DNA of 64,000 bases from Sulfurovum sp. (lineage in GTDB: Bacteria > Campylobacterota > Campylobacteria > Campylobacterales > Sulfurovaceae), in NCBI GenBank assembly GCA_020525365.1, contig JAIZOF010000001.1:464381-528380 (forward strand), given 5' to 3'. The translations under genes and the position numbers were made by a program. Below, one piece after another: positions 1-9,326 of the stretch. Below the pieces are notes generated by a model, which saw nothing but the letters and a program-made list of their open reading frames with translations, was not told the origin of the DNA and made no database searches. How positions within the stretch are numbered: the stretch's first letter is position 1; each line of letters opens with the position of its first letter.

Positions 1-2
1 AT

Positions 3-407
3 GCCTACTTTGGTAAAAAGGATGCCCAGCAATTAGCACTTATTACTCAGATGGTGAGGCATTATTTTATGTCTGTACAGATTGTTCCATGTGAGATTAT
101 ACGGGATGAGAAAGGGCTAGCATTGAGCTCTCGTAATACCTATATGAGTACAGAAGAGAAAAAACGGGCTTTGATGTTATCATGTTCTCTCAATCGAGCA
201 ACTAAAATGGTGATGTCCAAAGAGCTTGATGTTGAAATAATTAAAACTCAGATGCTAAAAGTACTTGCAGGAACTGACAAGATTGAATATGTTACTATTG
301 TTGATCGGGAATTTCATACATTGAAAAAAATAGAGATTGGTAATACCATTATTTTAGTTGCTGCTTGGATTGGAAAACTGAGACTTATTGATAATATTTG
401 GATATGA
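3..407 (+). CDS. panC: Pantothenate synthetase, C-terminal part (cut by window edge)
   Basis: Condenses pantoate and beta-alanine with ATP in the cytoplasm to give pantothenate for coenzyme A. The frame is open from base 3, so the N-terminal half, including the HIGH-type nucleotide motif, lies outside the window. The visible part reads AYFGKKDAQQ, then IVPCEIIRDEKGLALSSRNTY, the conserved PanC block with the pantoate/ATP-contacting SSRN segment, and a small C-terminal lid domain. It ends 35 bases before the convergent ftsI gene. The in-frame ATG at 51 is internal and not the start. Confidence 0.93.
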   Translation, partial: AYFGKKDAQQLALITQMVRHYFMSVQIVPCEIIRDEKGLALSSRNTYMSTEEKKRALMLSCSLNRATKMVMSKELDVEIIKTQMLKVLAGTDKIEYVTIVDREFHTLKKIEIGNTIILVAAWIGKLRLIDNIWI

Positions 408-442
408 CCTCAAGAGATATATAATAAATTATTTCCTATTTC

Positions 443-2467
443 CTAAAACATATTTGCTGCTTCTTCTGCCATATCAATAATAGATGTTTTATGTGGTTTG
501 AGCTTTATTTTTTTTGGAATTAGAATAGTCTTTTGTGGTTTGGGTTTAAAGATTTTAGGCAAAGTCTTCTCCTTTGGTAATGGAGGAAGGATTGGTTCAG
601 AAACTTTAATATAGGACCCTCTGTCTTCATATAGTGGAGTGTCTTGTTTTGCTTCTATCTCTGCAGTCGAATCTGGTTTTAGATACCCTTGATCGACTAA
701 AATACGTACTACATTTTTAAAGGTTGGTACTGCCGATTGAGAAGCAAAATATTTATAGCGACCTTTAGCACGAATAACCAATATGCCTATTGTGTATTTG
801 TGTCCCTTCTTGTCGTTTGCAAAACCATAAAAGCTACTGTGATACTCATGTGTATAGTGTCCATGTTTAGCAATATGTGATGTTCCAGTCTTTCCTCCAA
901 TTTCTAGACCAAGGTATTGGGTTTTAAGCCCTGTTCCACGCTTAACAACCTCCTTGAGAATTTCATGAATCTGTTGTGCTGTTTTTTTACTTATAGGATG
1001 AAGGTTTCCTTCTGATGGAGAAAGGATAAAGTGTCTTCCTATGCTATCTTGAAGATAGTTTACAATGCGAGGAGTCACCGCTATACCACCATTATTGAAA
1101 GCAGAGTAAGCTTTCCAAAGTTGTGCAAAAGTGACTAGCATACCATAGCCGTAGGCACTATTGGCACGGTGCATTTTATTGTTGAGAAGGTGTAGCGATT
1201 TGATACGACCTGAAAGTTCACGAGAGAGGTCTATACCTGATGGTCTAGAGAAGCCAAATGCAAGGAGTCCGTCTCGAAACTCTTTACCTGTTAGCCTCCA
1301 AGATATCTGTGAAATTCCAACATTAGAAGAGTGTACAATAATATCAGTAGCGGTTAAAGAATCAAACTTCTCATCATCAGTAACGGTATATTGTTTACCT
1401 ATTTTCATGCGCCCATTGTAAGTTTTAAACCATGTTTGTGGAGTGACTACTTTGTGATCAATGGCAACCGCAAGTGTAATAGGCTTGAGTACCGAACCTG
1501 CTTCATAAGGATATTCAGTAAATTTCAAATTAAGTTTTGGGATATCTTTTTGTGTAATATGGTCTGGGTCATAGCGTTCAGTTGTCGCAAGTGAAAGTAC
1601 CTTTCCGGTACGGCTCTCCATAACCCCTATGAGTATCTCCTCTGCATCAATACGTTTTTTCATGGTATCAATCATTTTTTCGATATGGCGTTGAAATGCA
1701 AGAGATATATTGAGGTGAAGATCCATCCCATTTACACGTTTTTGCTTGATACTATTTTTATCATAAATAATATTTCCACCTACATCACGTTTTCCTCTAA
1801 GATAGCCATCCTTTTTAGATATGATATATTTTTCATATTTACGTTCAAGTCCCTTTTTTCCTTGAGGACGTGTATAGTGCTCATCATTTTTTTTATGAAC
1901 ATAGCCAAGAACAGGGCTGAGAGTATCATGCAGTGGGAATTGACGACTCTCCCCTATTTCAATAATATCTAGACCATAAAGTACCTCGATGCCTGAATGT
2001 ATTTTAACTGAACGGAAAATTTTGAGCCGACGAAATTTATAAGCAAGAGATTTAAGTTGCATAGCCTGTTTAGCATTGAGGGTTTTAGAGAGGACAATAT
2101 TGCCTTTGATTTGTCTGCCTTTTTGGTCCTTGAAACGTTTGCGAATCTCATTTTTTGGAATACCACTATAGATACTAAAAAGAGTAATAAATATCTCTTT
2201 TTTCTTGGGGTCAATACTCTCCCCACGTATAACAGCTTGATAGGTTTTGTAGGAGTGACTTAAAGTATAATTGTCTGCAGAGATAATGGATCCTCTAAAA
2301 GAGCGATTATGGATTGTAGTATGTTGACTAGGAATATGGCGATCAGATAAGATTATATTGAAAACTGAAAAAAGAAGGAAAACCATAGCAAGTGTGATGA
2401 GCATGAAGAGCCATGTAATCTTATTGGTGCGTTGTTGCATTGCTGTATTTTTGATCTCTTGGTTCAT
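443..2467 (-). CDS. ftsI: Penicillin-binding protein, FtsI/PBP3-type D,D-transpeptidase
   Basis: Cross-links septal peptidoglycan in the periplasm during division. The 674-residue protein has one N-terminal membrane anchor (about residues 19-40), a class B PBP dimerisation region, and a transpeptidase domain with all three motifs: SVLK (Ser325/Lys328), SSN (380-382) and KTGT (526-529). The C-terminal tail after about 620 is proline- and lysine-rich. It diverges from ftsW with about 90 bases between the two starts, so the division genes share a control region. FtsI is favoured over PBP2/MrdA by the ftsW-murG neighbours, but symbol choice rests on context. Confidence 0.92.
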   Translation of the reverse strand: MNQEIKNTAMQQRTNKITWLFMLITLAMVFLLFSVFNIILSDRHIPSQHTTIHNRSFRGSIISADNYTLSHSYKTYQAVIRGESIDPKKKEIFITLFSIYSGIPKNEIRKRFKDQKGRQIKGNIVLSKTLNAKQAMQLKSLAYKFRRLKIFRSVKIHSGIEVLYGLDIIEIGESRQFPLHDTLSPVLGYVHKKNDEHYTRPQGKKGLERKYEKYIISKKDGYLRGKRDVGGNIIYDKNSIKQKRVNGMDLHLNISLAFQRHIEKMIDTMKKRIDAEEILIGVMESRTGKVLSLATTERYDPDHITQKDIPKLNLKFTEYPYEAGSVLKPITLAVAIDHKVVTPQTWFKTYNGRMKIGKQYTVTDDEKFDSLTATDIIVHSSNVGISQISWRLTGKEFRDGLLAFGFSRPSGIDLSRELSGRIKSLHLLNNKMHRANSAYGYGMLVTFAQLWKAYSAFNNGGIAVTPRIVNYLQDSIGRHFILSPSEGNLHPISKKTAQQIHEILKEVVKRGTGLKTQYLGLEIGGKTGTSHIAKHGHYTHEYHSSFYGFANDKKGHKYTIGILVIRAKGRYKYFASQSAVPTFKNVVRILVDQGYLKPDSTAEIEAKQDTPLYEDRGSYIKVSEPILPPLPKEKTLPKIFKPKPQKTILIPKKIKLKPHKTSIIDMAEEAANMF

Positions 2468-2514
2468 CTTTTCCTCATTTGAGTAGAATTTTATCGAAGT
2501 TATCTATTAAATTT

Positions 2515-2522
2515 GATAAAAT
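2515..2522 (+). promoter_or_regulatory. Putative -10 box for ftsW-murG
   Basis: GATAAAAT at 2515-2522 matches the extended, AT-rich -10 elements typical of Campylobacterota sigma-70 promoters. Transcription would start near 2529. Because the box lies inside the longer open frame that begins with TTG at 2479, it argues that translation starts at the ATG at 2557. Confidence 0.4.
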
Positions 2523-2556
2523 ACACTCAATTGATATTCTATACTATGGACACAAA

Positions 2557-3741
2557 ATGATTGATAAACCCTTACTTATTGCTGTTGTCATGCTTTTAAC
2601 GCTCTCACTTGTGATGGACTACTCTCTTTCTGTCTATACGGTACAGCATTTTGGTTATGGTGACTTTCATTTTTTAATGAGGCAAGGAGCGGCAGTTTTT
2701 CTTAGCCTTACAGTAATAGTTTTTTTGAGTAAATTTAATCCAGATACATGGTTTGTATGGATTGGCTGGGCACTTTTTATTGTATTTTTCCTTTTGATGG
2801 CGATAATGCAGGCTCTTCCTGCATCACTAGTAAGTGAAGTGGGGGGAGCCAAACGTTGGATACATATAGGATCAATATCCATTGCACCTGTTGAATTTTT
2901 TAAAGTCGGTTTTATTTTTTTTCTCTCTTGGAGTTTTACTCGCAAATTCAAACAAAAAGAGAAGATGGGTTTTCAGGAAGAGATAATGATGTTCGCACCT
3001 TATCTGTTTGTTTTCTTTTTTGCGGTAGTACTTATTGCAATTTTTCAAAAGGATCTTGGTCAGGTCATTGTATTGGGTGCAGCTCTCTTAACACTTTTTC
3101 TTTTTGTAGGCAGCTCCTATAAGTTTTTTTTCATGCTGCTCTCTTCAGCTTTTTTGGGAGCTGTGGCACTGATTTTTCTTGCACCACACCGTATGGCACG
3201 TATCAAAAGCTGGTGGATAGGAGTACAAGATACAATACTTTCTCTTTTTCCTTTTGAATCGATACAGAATCTCAGAGTAGAATCAAATGTCAAAGAGCCT
3301 TGGCAGATCTCTAATTCCCTCAATGCAATTCATAATGGGGGTCTTTGGGGACAGGGGCTTGGAAATGGTCAATTTAAGCTAGGGTATCTTTCCGAGGTAC
3401 ATACAGACTTTATTTTGGCAGGCATAACAGAGGAGTTTGGGTTTCTTGGTATGAGTGTTGTAGTGCTGACTATACTTTTTATAATTTTTCGGATTTTTAA
3501 GATTGCTTCAAGGGTTAAAAATCCTATGTACTATCTCTTTTGTATAGGAATAGGCTTGCTTATTACTTTTGCATTTCTTCTTAATGCATACGGTATTGCA
3601 GGAATCACCCCTATAAAAGGGATTGCAGTACCTTTCTTGAGTTATGGAGGTTCACATATACTGGCAACCTCTATTGCTATTGGGATAGTGCTAATGATTT
3701 CAAAAAAAATACCACGTGATATGCATGGTAATATGTTATAG
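2557..3741 (+). CDS. ftsW: FtsW/RodA family peptidoglycan glycosyltransferase
   Basis: SEDS-family membrane enzyme that polymerises lipid II; FtsW works with FtsI at the septum. From ATG 2557 it has 394 residues and about ten hydrophobic segments, with the family signature near the C-terminus (PFLSYGGSHILAT) and the conserved GLWGQGLGNGQFKLGYLSEVHTDF region split between loops. A TTG start at 2479 would add 26 residues that look non-membrane and span a promoter-like box, so the ATG is preferred. murG follows 17 bases later, which supports FtsW rather than RodA. Confidence 0.88.
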   Translation: MIDKPLLIAVVMLLTLSLVMDYSLSVYTVQHFGYGDFHFLMRQGAAVFLSLTVIVFLSKFNPDTWFVWIGWALFIVFFLLMAIMQALPASLVSEVGGAKRWIHIGSISIAPVEFFKVGFIFFLSWSFTRKFKQKEKMGFQEEIMMFAPYLFVFFFAVVLIAIFQKDLGQVIVLGAALLTLFLFVGSSYKFFFMLLSSAFLGAVALIFLAPHRMARIKSWWIGVQDTILSLFPFESIQNLRVESNVKEPWQISNSLNAIHNGGLWGQGLGNGQFKLGYLSEVHTDFILAGITEEFGFLGMSVVVLTILFIIFRIFKIASRVKNPMYYLFCIGIGLLITFAFLLNAYGIAGITPIKGIAVPFLSYGGSHILATSIAIGIVLMISKKIPRDMHGNML

Positions 3742-3758
3742 TTTTTAGGAAGACAAGT

Positions 3759-4838
3759 ATGAGTATAGTGATGACAGGTGGCGGTACTGGTGGACATTTG
3801 GCAATTGTTCAGGCGGTTAAAGAGCAGCTTGCTGACAATATTAGAAAGGGTATTCAGTATGAGGTGCCTCAGGGAGACAAAGCGCTTTTCTCTCCTTTTT
3901 CTCCACTTATTTATATTGGCTCTACTAAAGGACAGGATAAGCAGTGGTTTGAAGATGATGAAGACTTTGATATTAAATATTTTTTTGAAACAGAAGGAGT
4001 GGTTAATCAAAGGGGCATTAGAAAACTGAAATCACTTTGGAAAATGTTTCATGCTGTATATCAGGCACGAAGACTACTTAAAAAACATGATGTTAAAGTA
4101 GTTTTTTCTGTAGGTGGATTTTCTGCTGCAGCAACAGCAATAGCAGCAAAAACACTACGTATTCCATTGGTAATCCATGAACAGAATGCAGCACTTGGAT
4201 CCCTAAACAGATTACTCAAGCCCTATGCCAATGTGTTTATCTCCTCCTATCTTAAGGAGAGTCCTATTAAAGCTTATCCAGTCAAAAAGGTATTTTTTGA
4301 TAATGCCCGTATTAGGAAGACAATTAAAACAATTATTTTTCTTGGTGGCTCACAGGGAGCACGTGCTATTAATACACTAGCACTCTCTATTGCTCCTGAA
4401 CTTAAAAAACACAATATAAAGATTATCCATCAAGCAGGAGTAAATCATATTGATTCTATTCAGAATGCGTATGTTGATCTTGATATTGAAGCAGAAGTTT
4501 TTGGATTTACAACCAAACTTTCTGACTATATGAAAGAGGCAGATTTTGCCATTGCAAGAGCTGGAGCTTCAACACTTTGGGAGTTGGTATCAACCGCATT
4601 ACCGACACTTTTTATTCCTTACCCTTATGCTGTCAGTGATCATCAGTATCACAATGCAAAGTTCCTTGTAGAGAAAAAACTTGCTTGGATGATGCGTGAG
4701 AATGAGATAAGCAAAGAGAAGATACTTTCACTACTTCATGAAAATATTTCAGATAGAAGTAAAGAGTTAATGAAGATTGTTGAGTGTAATGGAAGCCAAA
4801 AGATTGCCACATTGCTACAAACATATACTACAAGATAA
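3759..4838 (+). CDS. murG: UDP-GlcNAc:undecaprenyl-PP-MurNAc-pentapeptide GlcNAc transferase
   Basis: Peripheral inner-membrane glycosyltransferase (GT28) that converts lipid I to lipid II. The 359-residue protein starts SIVMTGGGTGGHLAIV, the donor-side glycine-rich loop, and has the second loop FLGGSQGARAIN near residue 200 and the C-terminal ARAGASTLWELV block with the HQYHNAKFL segment. A ribosome site AGGAAG precedes the ATG. It follows ftsW in one operon, so the flippase-site polymerase and the lipid II synthase are co-expressed. Confidence 0.95.
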   Translation: MSIVMTGGGTGGHLAIVQAVKEQLADNIRKGIQYEVPQGDKALFSPFSPLIYIGSTKGQDKQWFEDDEDFDIKYFFETEGVVNQRGIRKLKSLWKMFHAVYQARRLLKKHDVKVVFSVGGFSAAATAIAAKTLRIPLVIHEQNAALGSLNRLLKPYANVFISSYLKESPIKAYPVKKVFFDNARIRKTIKTIIFLGGSQGARAINTLALSIAPELKKHNIKIIHQAGVNHIDSIQNAYVDLDIEAEVFGFTTKLSDYMKEADFAIARAGASTLWELVSTALPTLFIPYPYAVSDHQYHNAKFLVEKKLAWMMRENEISKEKILSLLHENISDRSKELMKIVECNGSQKIATLLQTYTTR

Positions 4839-4893
4839 AGTAATATAATTTTTTACCACCCACACCTCTTTTTATGTTTTCTTCACCTCTAAG

Positions 4894-4916
4894 TAACCAC
4901 AATTTGGTTAAAATAT
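4894..4916 (+). promoter_or_regulatory. Inverted repeat and -10-like sequence upstream of alaS
   Basis: TAACCA and TGGTTA (4894-4899 and 4905-4910) form a perfect 6-bp inverted repeat with a 5-base loop, and run straight into TTAAAATAT, a -10-like element. It may be a promoter with an operator, or part of the murG terminator. No protein can be assigned to it. Confidence 0.3.
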
Positions 4917-4944
4917 CCTAATTTTGTATACAGGATACTTTTCC

Positions 4945-7521
4945 ATGGATATTAGAAAAACTTTTTTAGATTACTTTGAGAGTAAAGGGCATCAGGTTGT
5001 AGAGAGTTCTCCTTTGGTCCCTGATGACCCAACACTTCTCTTTGTCAATGCAGGAATGGTACAGTTTAAGAATATTTTCACTGGTGAAGCACCCATTCCT
5101 GATTTTCCACGTGCCACCTCTTCACAGACTTGTATTAGGGCAGGTGGAAAACACAATGATCTTGATAATGTCGGTTATACTGCACGTCATCATACCTTCT
5201 TTGAAATGTTAGGAAATTTTAGTTTTGGTAATTACTTTAAAAAAGAGGCAATTGCTTATGCATGGGAGTTTATAACAGGAAAAGAGTACCTTGCATTGCC
5301 TATTGAAAAAATTTGGGTAACCGTTCATGACAGTGATGATGAAGCATATGAGATATGGAAAGAGCATATTGCCAAAGAGCATATTGTCCGTTTTGGTAAC
5401 AAGGATAATTTTTGGCAAATGGGTGATACCGGTCCATGTGGTCCGTGTTCCGAAATATTCTATGATCAAGGAGAAGAGCACTTTAGTTCTCCTGAAGATG
5501 TAATGGGTGGAGAAGGTGACCGTTTTCTTGAGATATGGAATCTTGTCTTTATGCAATATGAGCGTGATGAGAAAGGGAAACTACATCCATTGCCAAGACC
5601 AAGTATTGATACTGGAATGGGATTGGAGCGCGTGGTTGCTATTAAGGAGGGGGTGACTAATAACTATCACTCATCTCTTTTTAAACCATTGCTTGACGCT
5701 ATTGGTGATTTAATAGGAGAACCTTACAACTATGAGTTATCAAATTCAGCAAGTTACCGTGTCATTGCTGACCATCTTCGCTCGGTTAGTTTTTTGCTTG
5801 CACAGGGTATAAATTTTGACAAAGAGGGACGCGGGTATGTGCTTCGTCGTGTCATGCGACGTGCTATTCGTCATGGATATCTTCTGGGATTACGTAAGCC
5901 ATTCATGTATAAGCTTGTCGATACACTTATTGAAGTAATAGGTGGACATTATGCCTATCTTAAGACCAAAAAGGAGGCTATTGAGACCTCAATGAAACTT
6001 GAAGAAGAGCACTTTTTTGATACCATTGAAGCAGGAATTAAACTCTTTAATCAAGAACTTAAGAAAACTACCAACACTTTCAGTGGCGAAGTAGCATTTA
6101 AGCTTTATGATACCTTTGGTTTTCCGCTTGACTTAACAAAAGATATGCTTAGAGAAAAGGGGATTATGCTTGATATCAATACCTTTAATGCGAAGATGGA
6201 AGCACAGAAATTGCAATCTAAAGTGAATTGGAAAGGTACCGGTGATGTAGCAACAATAGGTGATTTCAAGCAGATTAAGGAGAAATTTGGTGTTAATGAA
6301 TTTGTTGGTTATGAAAAAACTGCAATAGCTACAAAAATACTTGTGCTACTCGATAAAAATTTCAAACAGGTTAATACCCTTGATGGTAAAGGTTGGGTAA
6401 TGCTGGAACAAACACCATTCTATGCAGAGTCTGGTGGTCAGGTTGGTGACCATGGGGTCATTAATGTAGTAAACAGTAATGAGCAGGTAGCAGTGAAAGA
6501 TACCAAGAAGTTTTTAGACATAAATTTCTCTGAAGTGGAAGGGAAACTTTCTGTGGAAGATGAGGTACTCGCTACCATTGATCAATCTCGTGTAGAGGTT
6601 GAAAAACACCATTCGGCAACACATTTGTTGCATGCAGCACTTAGAGTGGTATTGGGAGATCATATTTCGCAGGCAGGATCTTTTAATGATGACAAACGTC
6701 TACGTTTTGATTTTTCTCATCCTAAAGCAGTGACAGTTGAGGAGCTACAGAAAGTAGAAGATTGGGTTAATAGCAAAATACAATGTGCCATCCCCCGTAA
6801 AACAGAAATTATGAATATTGATGAAGCAAAAAACTCCAATGCATTGGCACTTTTTGGAGAGAAGTATGGAGAGAAAGTACGTGTAGTTAGTATGGGTGAT
6901 GCCTCTATAGAACTATGTGGAGGGACACACGTCAATAACACTTCCCATATTGGGCTTTTCATGATTACCAAAGAGAGTGGCGTAAGTGCAGGAGTTAGGC
7001 GTATCGAGGCAATTTGTGGTTATGCAGCAATTCAAAAGGTTAAAGAGCTTCGTGTAGAGATTGCAGAGATTAAGAAGGCAGTGAAGAATCAACAACCAAT
7101 TATTGGTATTAGTAAACTTAAAGAGGAGATTAAGACACTTAAAGGTGAGCTCAAGGCGGCACTTAGTTCTTCTAAAAAAGCATTAATACCAGTTGAGTTG
7201 AATGGCATCAATACCATTGTTGATGAGGTAGAAACAGGAGATATCAAGGAGATGATTGATGAAGCTAAGAACAAGTATGACAATATTGCCATTATGCTTT
7301 TTCAGAAAAAAGGTGAGAAGGTATTGCTTGCAGCAGGCTCCAAAGAGACATCAGTGAAGGCAGGTGATTGGATCAAGTCTATAGCGCCAGTTGTTGGCGG
7401 CGGCGGTGGTGGTCGTTCTGACTTTGCACAGGCGGGTGGAAAGAAACCTGAAAATATTACTAAAGCAATCAAAGAGGCGAAAACCTATCTAGCTGAATTA
7501 CTTGAGAGTGGAAATGAATGA
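4945..7521 (+). CDS. alaS: Alanyl-tRNA synthetase
   Basis: Charges tRNA-Ala and edits Ser and Gly mischarging. The 858-residue protein has the class II catalytic core ([13 protein letters not shown], then the [10 protein letters not shown] and TGMGLERVV motifs), the editing domain with [12 protein letters not shown] and CGGTHV zinc ligands, and the C-Ala domain ending in [19 protein letters not shown] at 4924 lies in frame, but the ATG at 4945 has AGGA nine bases upstream and fits family N-termini ([11 protein letters not shown]). It begins a maf-bioF-pbp1a run. Confidence 0.97.
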   Translation: MDIRKTFLDYFESKGHQVVESSPLVPDDPTLLFVNAGMVQFKNIFTGEAPIPDFPRATSSQTCIRAGGKHNDLDNVGYTARHHTFFEMLGNFSFGNYFKKEAIAYAWEFITGKEYLALPIEKIWVTVHDSDDEAYEIWKEHIAKEHIVRFGNKDNFWQMGDTGPCGPCSEIFYDQGEEHFSSPEDVMGGEGDRFLEIWNLVFMQYERDEKGKLHPLPRPSIDTGMGLERVVAIKEGVTNNYHSSLFKPLLDAIGDLIGEPYNYELSNSASYRVIADHLRSVSFLLAQGINFDKEGRGYVLRRVMRRAIRHGYLLGLRKPFMYKLVDTLIEVIGGHYAYLKTKKEAIETSMKLEEEHFFDTIEAGIKLFNQELKKTTNTFSGEVAFKLYDTFGFPLDLTKDMLREKGIMLDINTFNAKMEAQKLQSKVNWKGTGDVATIGDFKQIKEKFGVNEFVGYEKTAIATKILVLLDKNFKQVNTLDGKGWVMLEQTPFYAESGGQVGDHGVINVVNSNEQVAVKDTKKFLDINFSEVEGKLSVEDEVLATIDQSRVEVEKHHSATHLLHAALRVVLGDHISQAGSFNDDKRLRFDFSHPKAVTVEELQKVEDWVNSKIQCAIPRKTEIMNIDEAKNSNALALFGEKYGEKVRVVSMGDASIELCGGTHVNNTSHIGLFMITKESGVSAGVRRIEAICGYAAIQKVKELRVEIAEIKKAVKNQQPIIGISKLKEEIKTLKGELKAALSSSKKALIPVELNGINTIVDEVETGDIKEMIDEAKNKYDNIAIMLFQKKGEKVLLAAGSKETSVKAGDWIKSIAPVVGGGGGGRSDFAQAGGKKPENITKAIKEAKTYLAELLESGNE

Positions 7522-7624
7522 ATCATACGACTGTTTTTTACATATTCTCTCTGCATTTGTCTGGGTAGGTGGAATGATTACTATCCGTGTGGCAGCACAT
7601 CCAGTCATTTTGCGTGGACTGTAA
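7514..7624 (+). pseudogene. Remnant of a small membrane protein gene (36 codons)
   Basis: The frame starts at an ATG overlapping the alaS stop by 8 bases, the usual arrangement of a translationally coupled gene. It encodes [15 protein letters not shown], then VWVGGMITIRVAAHPVI, and stops. The start of a transmembrane helix with His and WVGG resembles the first helix of CopD-like or haem-type integral membrane proteins, which are normally over 120 residues. Nothing downstream continues it, because maf begins 3 bases later. I read it as a gene reduced to its first helix by deletion. An intact tiny membrane peptide is the alternative. Confidence 0.5.
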
Positions 7625-7627
7625 TCA

Positions 7628-8230
7628 ATGATTGTTCTCTGTTCTCAGTCTGAGTCGCGTGCACTACTTTTGCAAGAAGCAGGTATTGATTTCATACAGA
7701 AACCCACTGATTTTGATGAAAATCAAATTAAAACTACTGTAGCCAAAGACTTCGTTTATGCTGCGAGCAAAGGGAAACTGGAAATGGCAGAACGTCTCTA
7801 TGGGCTTGATGTACCACTACTAACAGCAGACAGCATTATTGCCACTCAAAGTGGAGAAATACTTCGTAAACCCAAAAATAGTGAAGATGCTAGAAGAGTC
7901 CTTCTCAAACAGAGTGCTGCATCTATCAGTATCATCTCTTCTGTACACTACAAGACGAAAACCATGCTTTTTATCAATATTTCTGCTGCCCACTACTGTT
8001 TTGCTTCGTTTGACAAAGATGATCTTGAAGCCTATATTCAAAGTGGTGAGTGGCAAGGGAAGGCTGGTGGTTGCATGGTTGAAGGATTCTGTAAGAAATA
8101 TATTACTGAAACAAATGGTCATGAGAGTACGGCAAGAGGGCTTCAGGTTGAGGTATTGAAACCATGGCTTAACTTTGGTAAAAGTATCTCAAACAATGCG
8201 AAGGAAAACTATGTACGAAAAAGAACTTGA
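7628..8230 (+). CDS. maf: Maf-family nucleoside triphosphate pyrophosphatase
   Basis: Hydrolyses non-canonical NTPs or dTTP/UTP in the cytoplasm (house-cleaning; linked to septum formation). It shows the N-terminal SQSESRALLLQEAGIDF motif, the central LLTADSII in place of the usual GADTVV, and the conserved SGEWQGKAGG loop. The central change from GADT to TADS keeps the aspartate. It runs into bioF with a 20-base overlap, so the two genes are coupled. Confidence 0.87.
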   Translation: MIVLCSQSESRALLLQEAGIDFIQKPTDFDENQIKTTVAKDFVYAASKGKLEMAERLYGLDVPLLTADSIIATQSGEILRKPKNSEDARRVLLKQSAASISIISSVHYKTKTMLFINISAAHYCFASFDKDDLEAYIQSGEWQGKAGGCMVEGFCKKYITETNGHESTARGLQVEVLKPWLNFGKSISNNAKENYVRKRT

Positions 8231-9305
8231 AGCATTGAAAAAGGCAGGACGTTTTAGGGAAAGAATACTCTACTCTGATATGTTAGATGATTTTGCTTCC
8301 AATGATTACCTTGGACTGTCTAAACGTAAAAAATCTTTCAAAAGAGCAGTCAAAATGGTGAAAGAATATAGCACCTTTTCGCCACGTGCAAGCCAGTTGG
8401 TTAATGGTTATCATTCTATTCACTACTTACTTGAATTAGAGATGGCAAAGATAAATGGATTTGAAAAAGGAATGATTATTGGTAGTGGATTTTTGGCAAA
8501 TCTTGCACTTATTGAAGCACTTGTACGTAAAGGAGATATGCTTTTTCTTGATGAAGCATATCATGCTTCTGGCCAACTTGCTGCGCAGTTGCATCCTGGA
8601 CAGGTGGTGACTTTTAAGCACAACGATGTAGAAAATCTCAAAGAAAAACTACTAAAGCATACTGCAAAACGTCGTATTATTGCTGTTGAGGGGGTCTACT
8701 CAATGGAAGGAGATCTTTGTGTACGTGAGATCTTTGAAGTAGCAGAAGAGTTTGAAGCCTTGCTGATTGTCGATGAAGCCCATAGTTCAGGTATATTGGG
8801 AGAAAATTTATTGGGAATATTTGAACACTATGGTATTATCCCTAATGAGCATCATATTAAAATGGGAACTTTAGGAAAAGCTTATGGTAGCTATGGCGCT
8901 TATATCCTTGCCTCTAAGACAATCATCAGTTTTTTGGAGAACCGTGCTAAATCGGTTATTTACACTACTGCCCCTTCGGTTTTTGATACAGCATTAGCTT
9001 ATGTTAACATGCAACATATCCAGAAAAATGTTAAAAAGTTCCATAAGAAAATATTTGAACGACAAGCAATTGTCAAGCAAGAGAGTGGTGCAGTATGCGA
9101 GAGTCTCATTTTTCCCATTGAGGTTCCTGACAATGCATTTGCACTTTTTATGCAAAAAGGATTAATGAAACAGAACTATCTTGTAGGCGCTATCCGCCAG
9201 CCAACAGTCACCAAGCCAATCTTACGTATTATCCTCAATATTACAGAATCTACAAAGAAGCTTCATCATCTATTGAAGCTCATTAGAATTAACTTGGTAC
9301 AATAG
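8211..9305 (+). CDS. bioF: 8-amino-7-oxononanoate synthase (PLP-dependent)
   Basis: Condenses L-alanine with pimeloyl-ACP/CoA in biotin synthesis. Fold-type I alpha-oxoamine synthase, 364 residues: ASNDYLGLS substrate segment, LIVDEAHSSG (PLP-pyridine aspartate) and TLGKAYGSYGAY with the Schiff-base lysine near residue 223. The ATG at 8211 follows AAGGAAAA and gives the standard N-terminus; a GTG at 8175 is too far upstream. KBL or SPT relatives share the fold, but length and the TLGKAYGS motif favour BioF. No other bio genes are in the window. Confidence 0.85.
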   Translation: MYEKELEALKKAGRFRERILYSDMLDDFASNDYLGLSKRKKSFKRAVKMVKEYSTFSPRASQLVNGYHSIHYLLELEMAKINGFEKGMIIGSGFLANLALIEALVRKGDMLFLDEAYHASGQLAAQLHPGQVVTFKHNDVENLKEKLLKHTAKRRIIAVEGVYSMEGDLCVREIFEVAEEFEALLIVDEAHSSGILGENLLGIFEHYGIIPNEHHIKMGTLGKAYGSYGAYILASKTIISFLENRAKSVIYTTAPSVFDTALAYVNMQHIQKNVKKFHKKIFERQAIVKQESGAVCESLIFPIEVPDNAFALFMQKGLMKQNYLVGAIRQPTVTKPILRIILNITESTKKLHHLLKLIRINLVQ

Positions 9306-9326
9306 GTTTAAAAAAGAAAGGGTTGC

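Noticed and set aside
2479-2556. Extended N-terminus of FtsW from TTG at 2479
   Set aside because: The added 26 residues are not conserved in type and would cover the -10-like box; ATG 2557 fits better.
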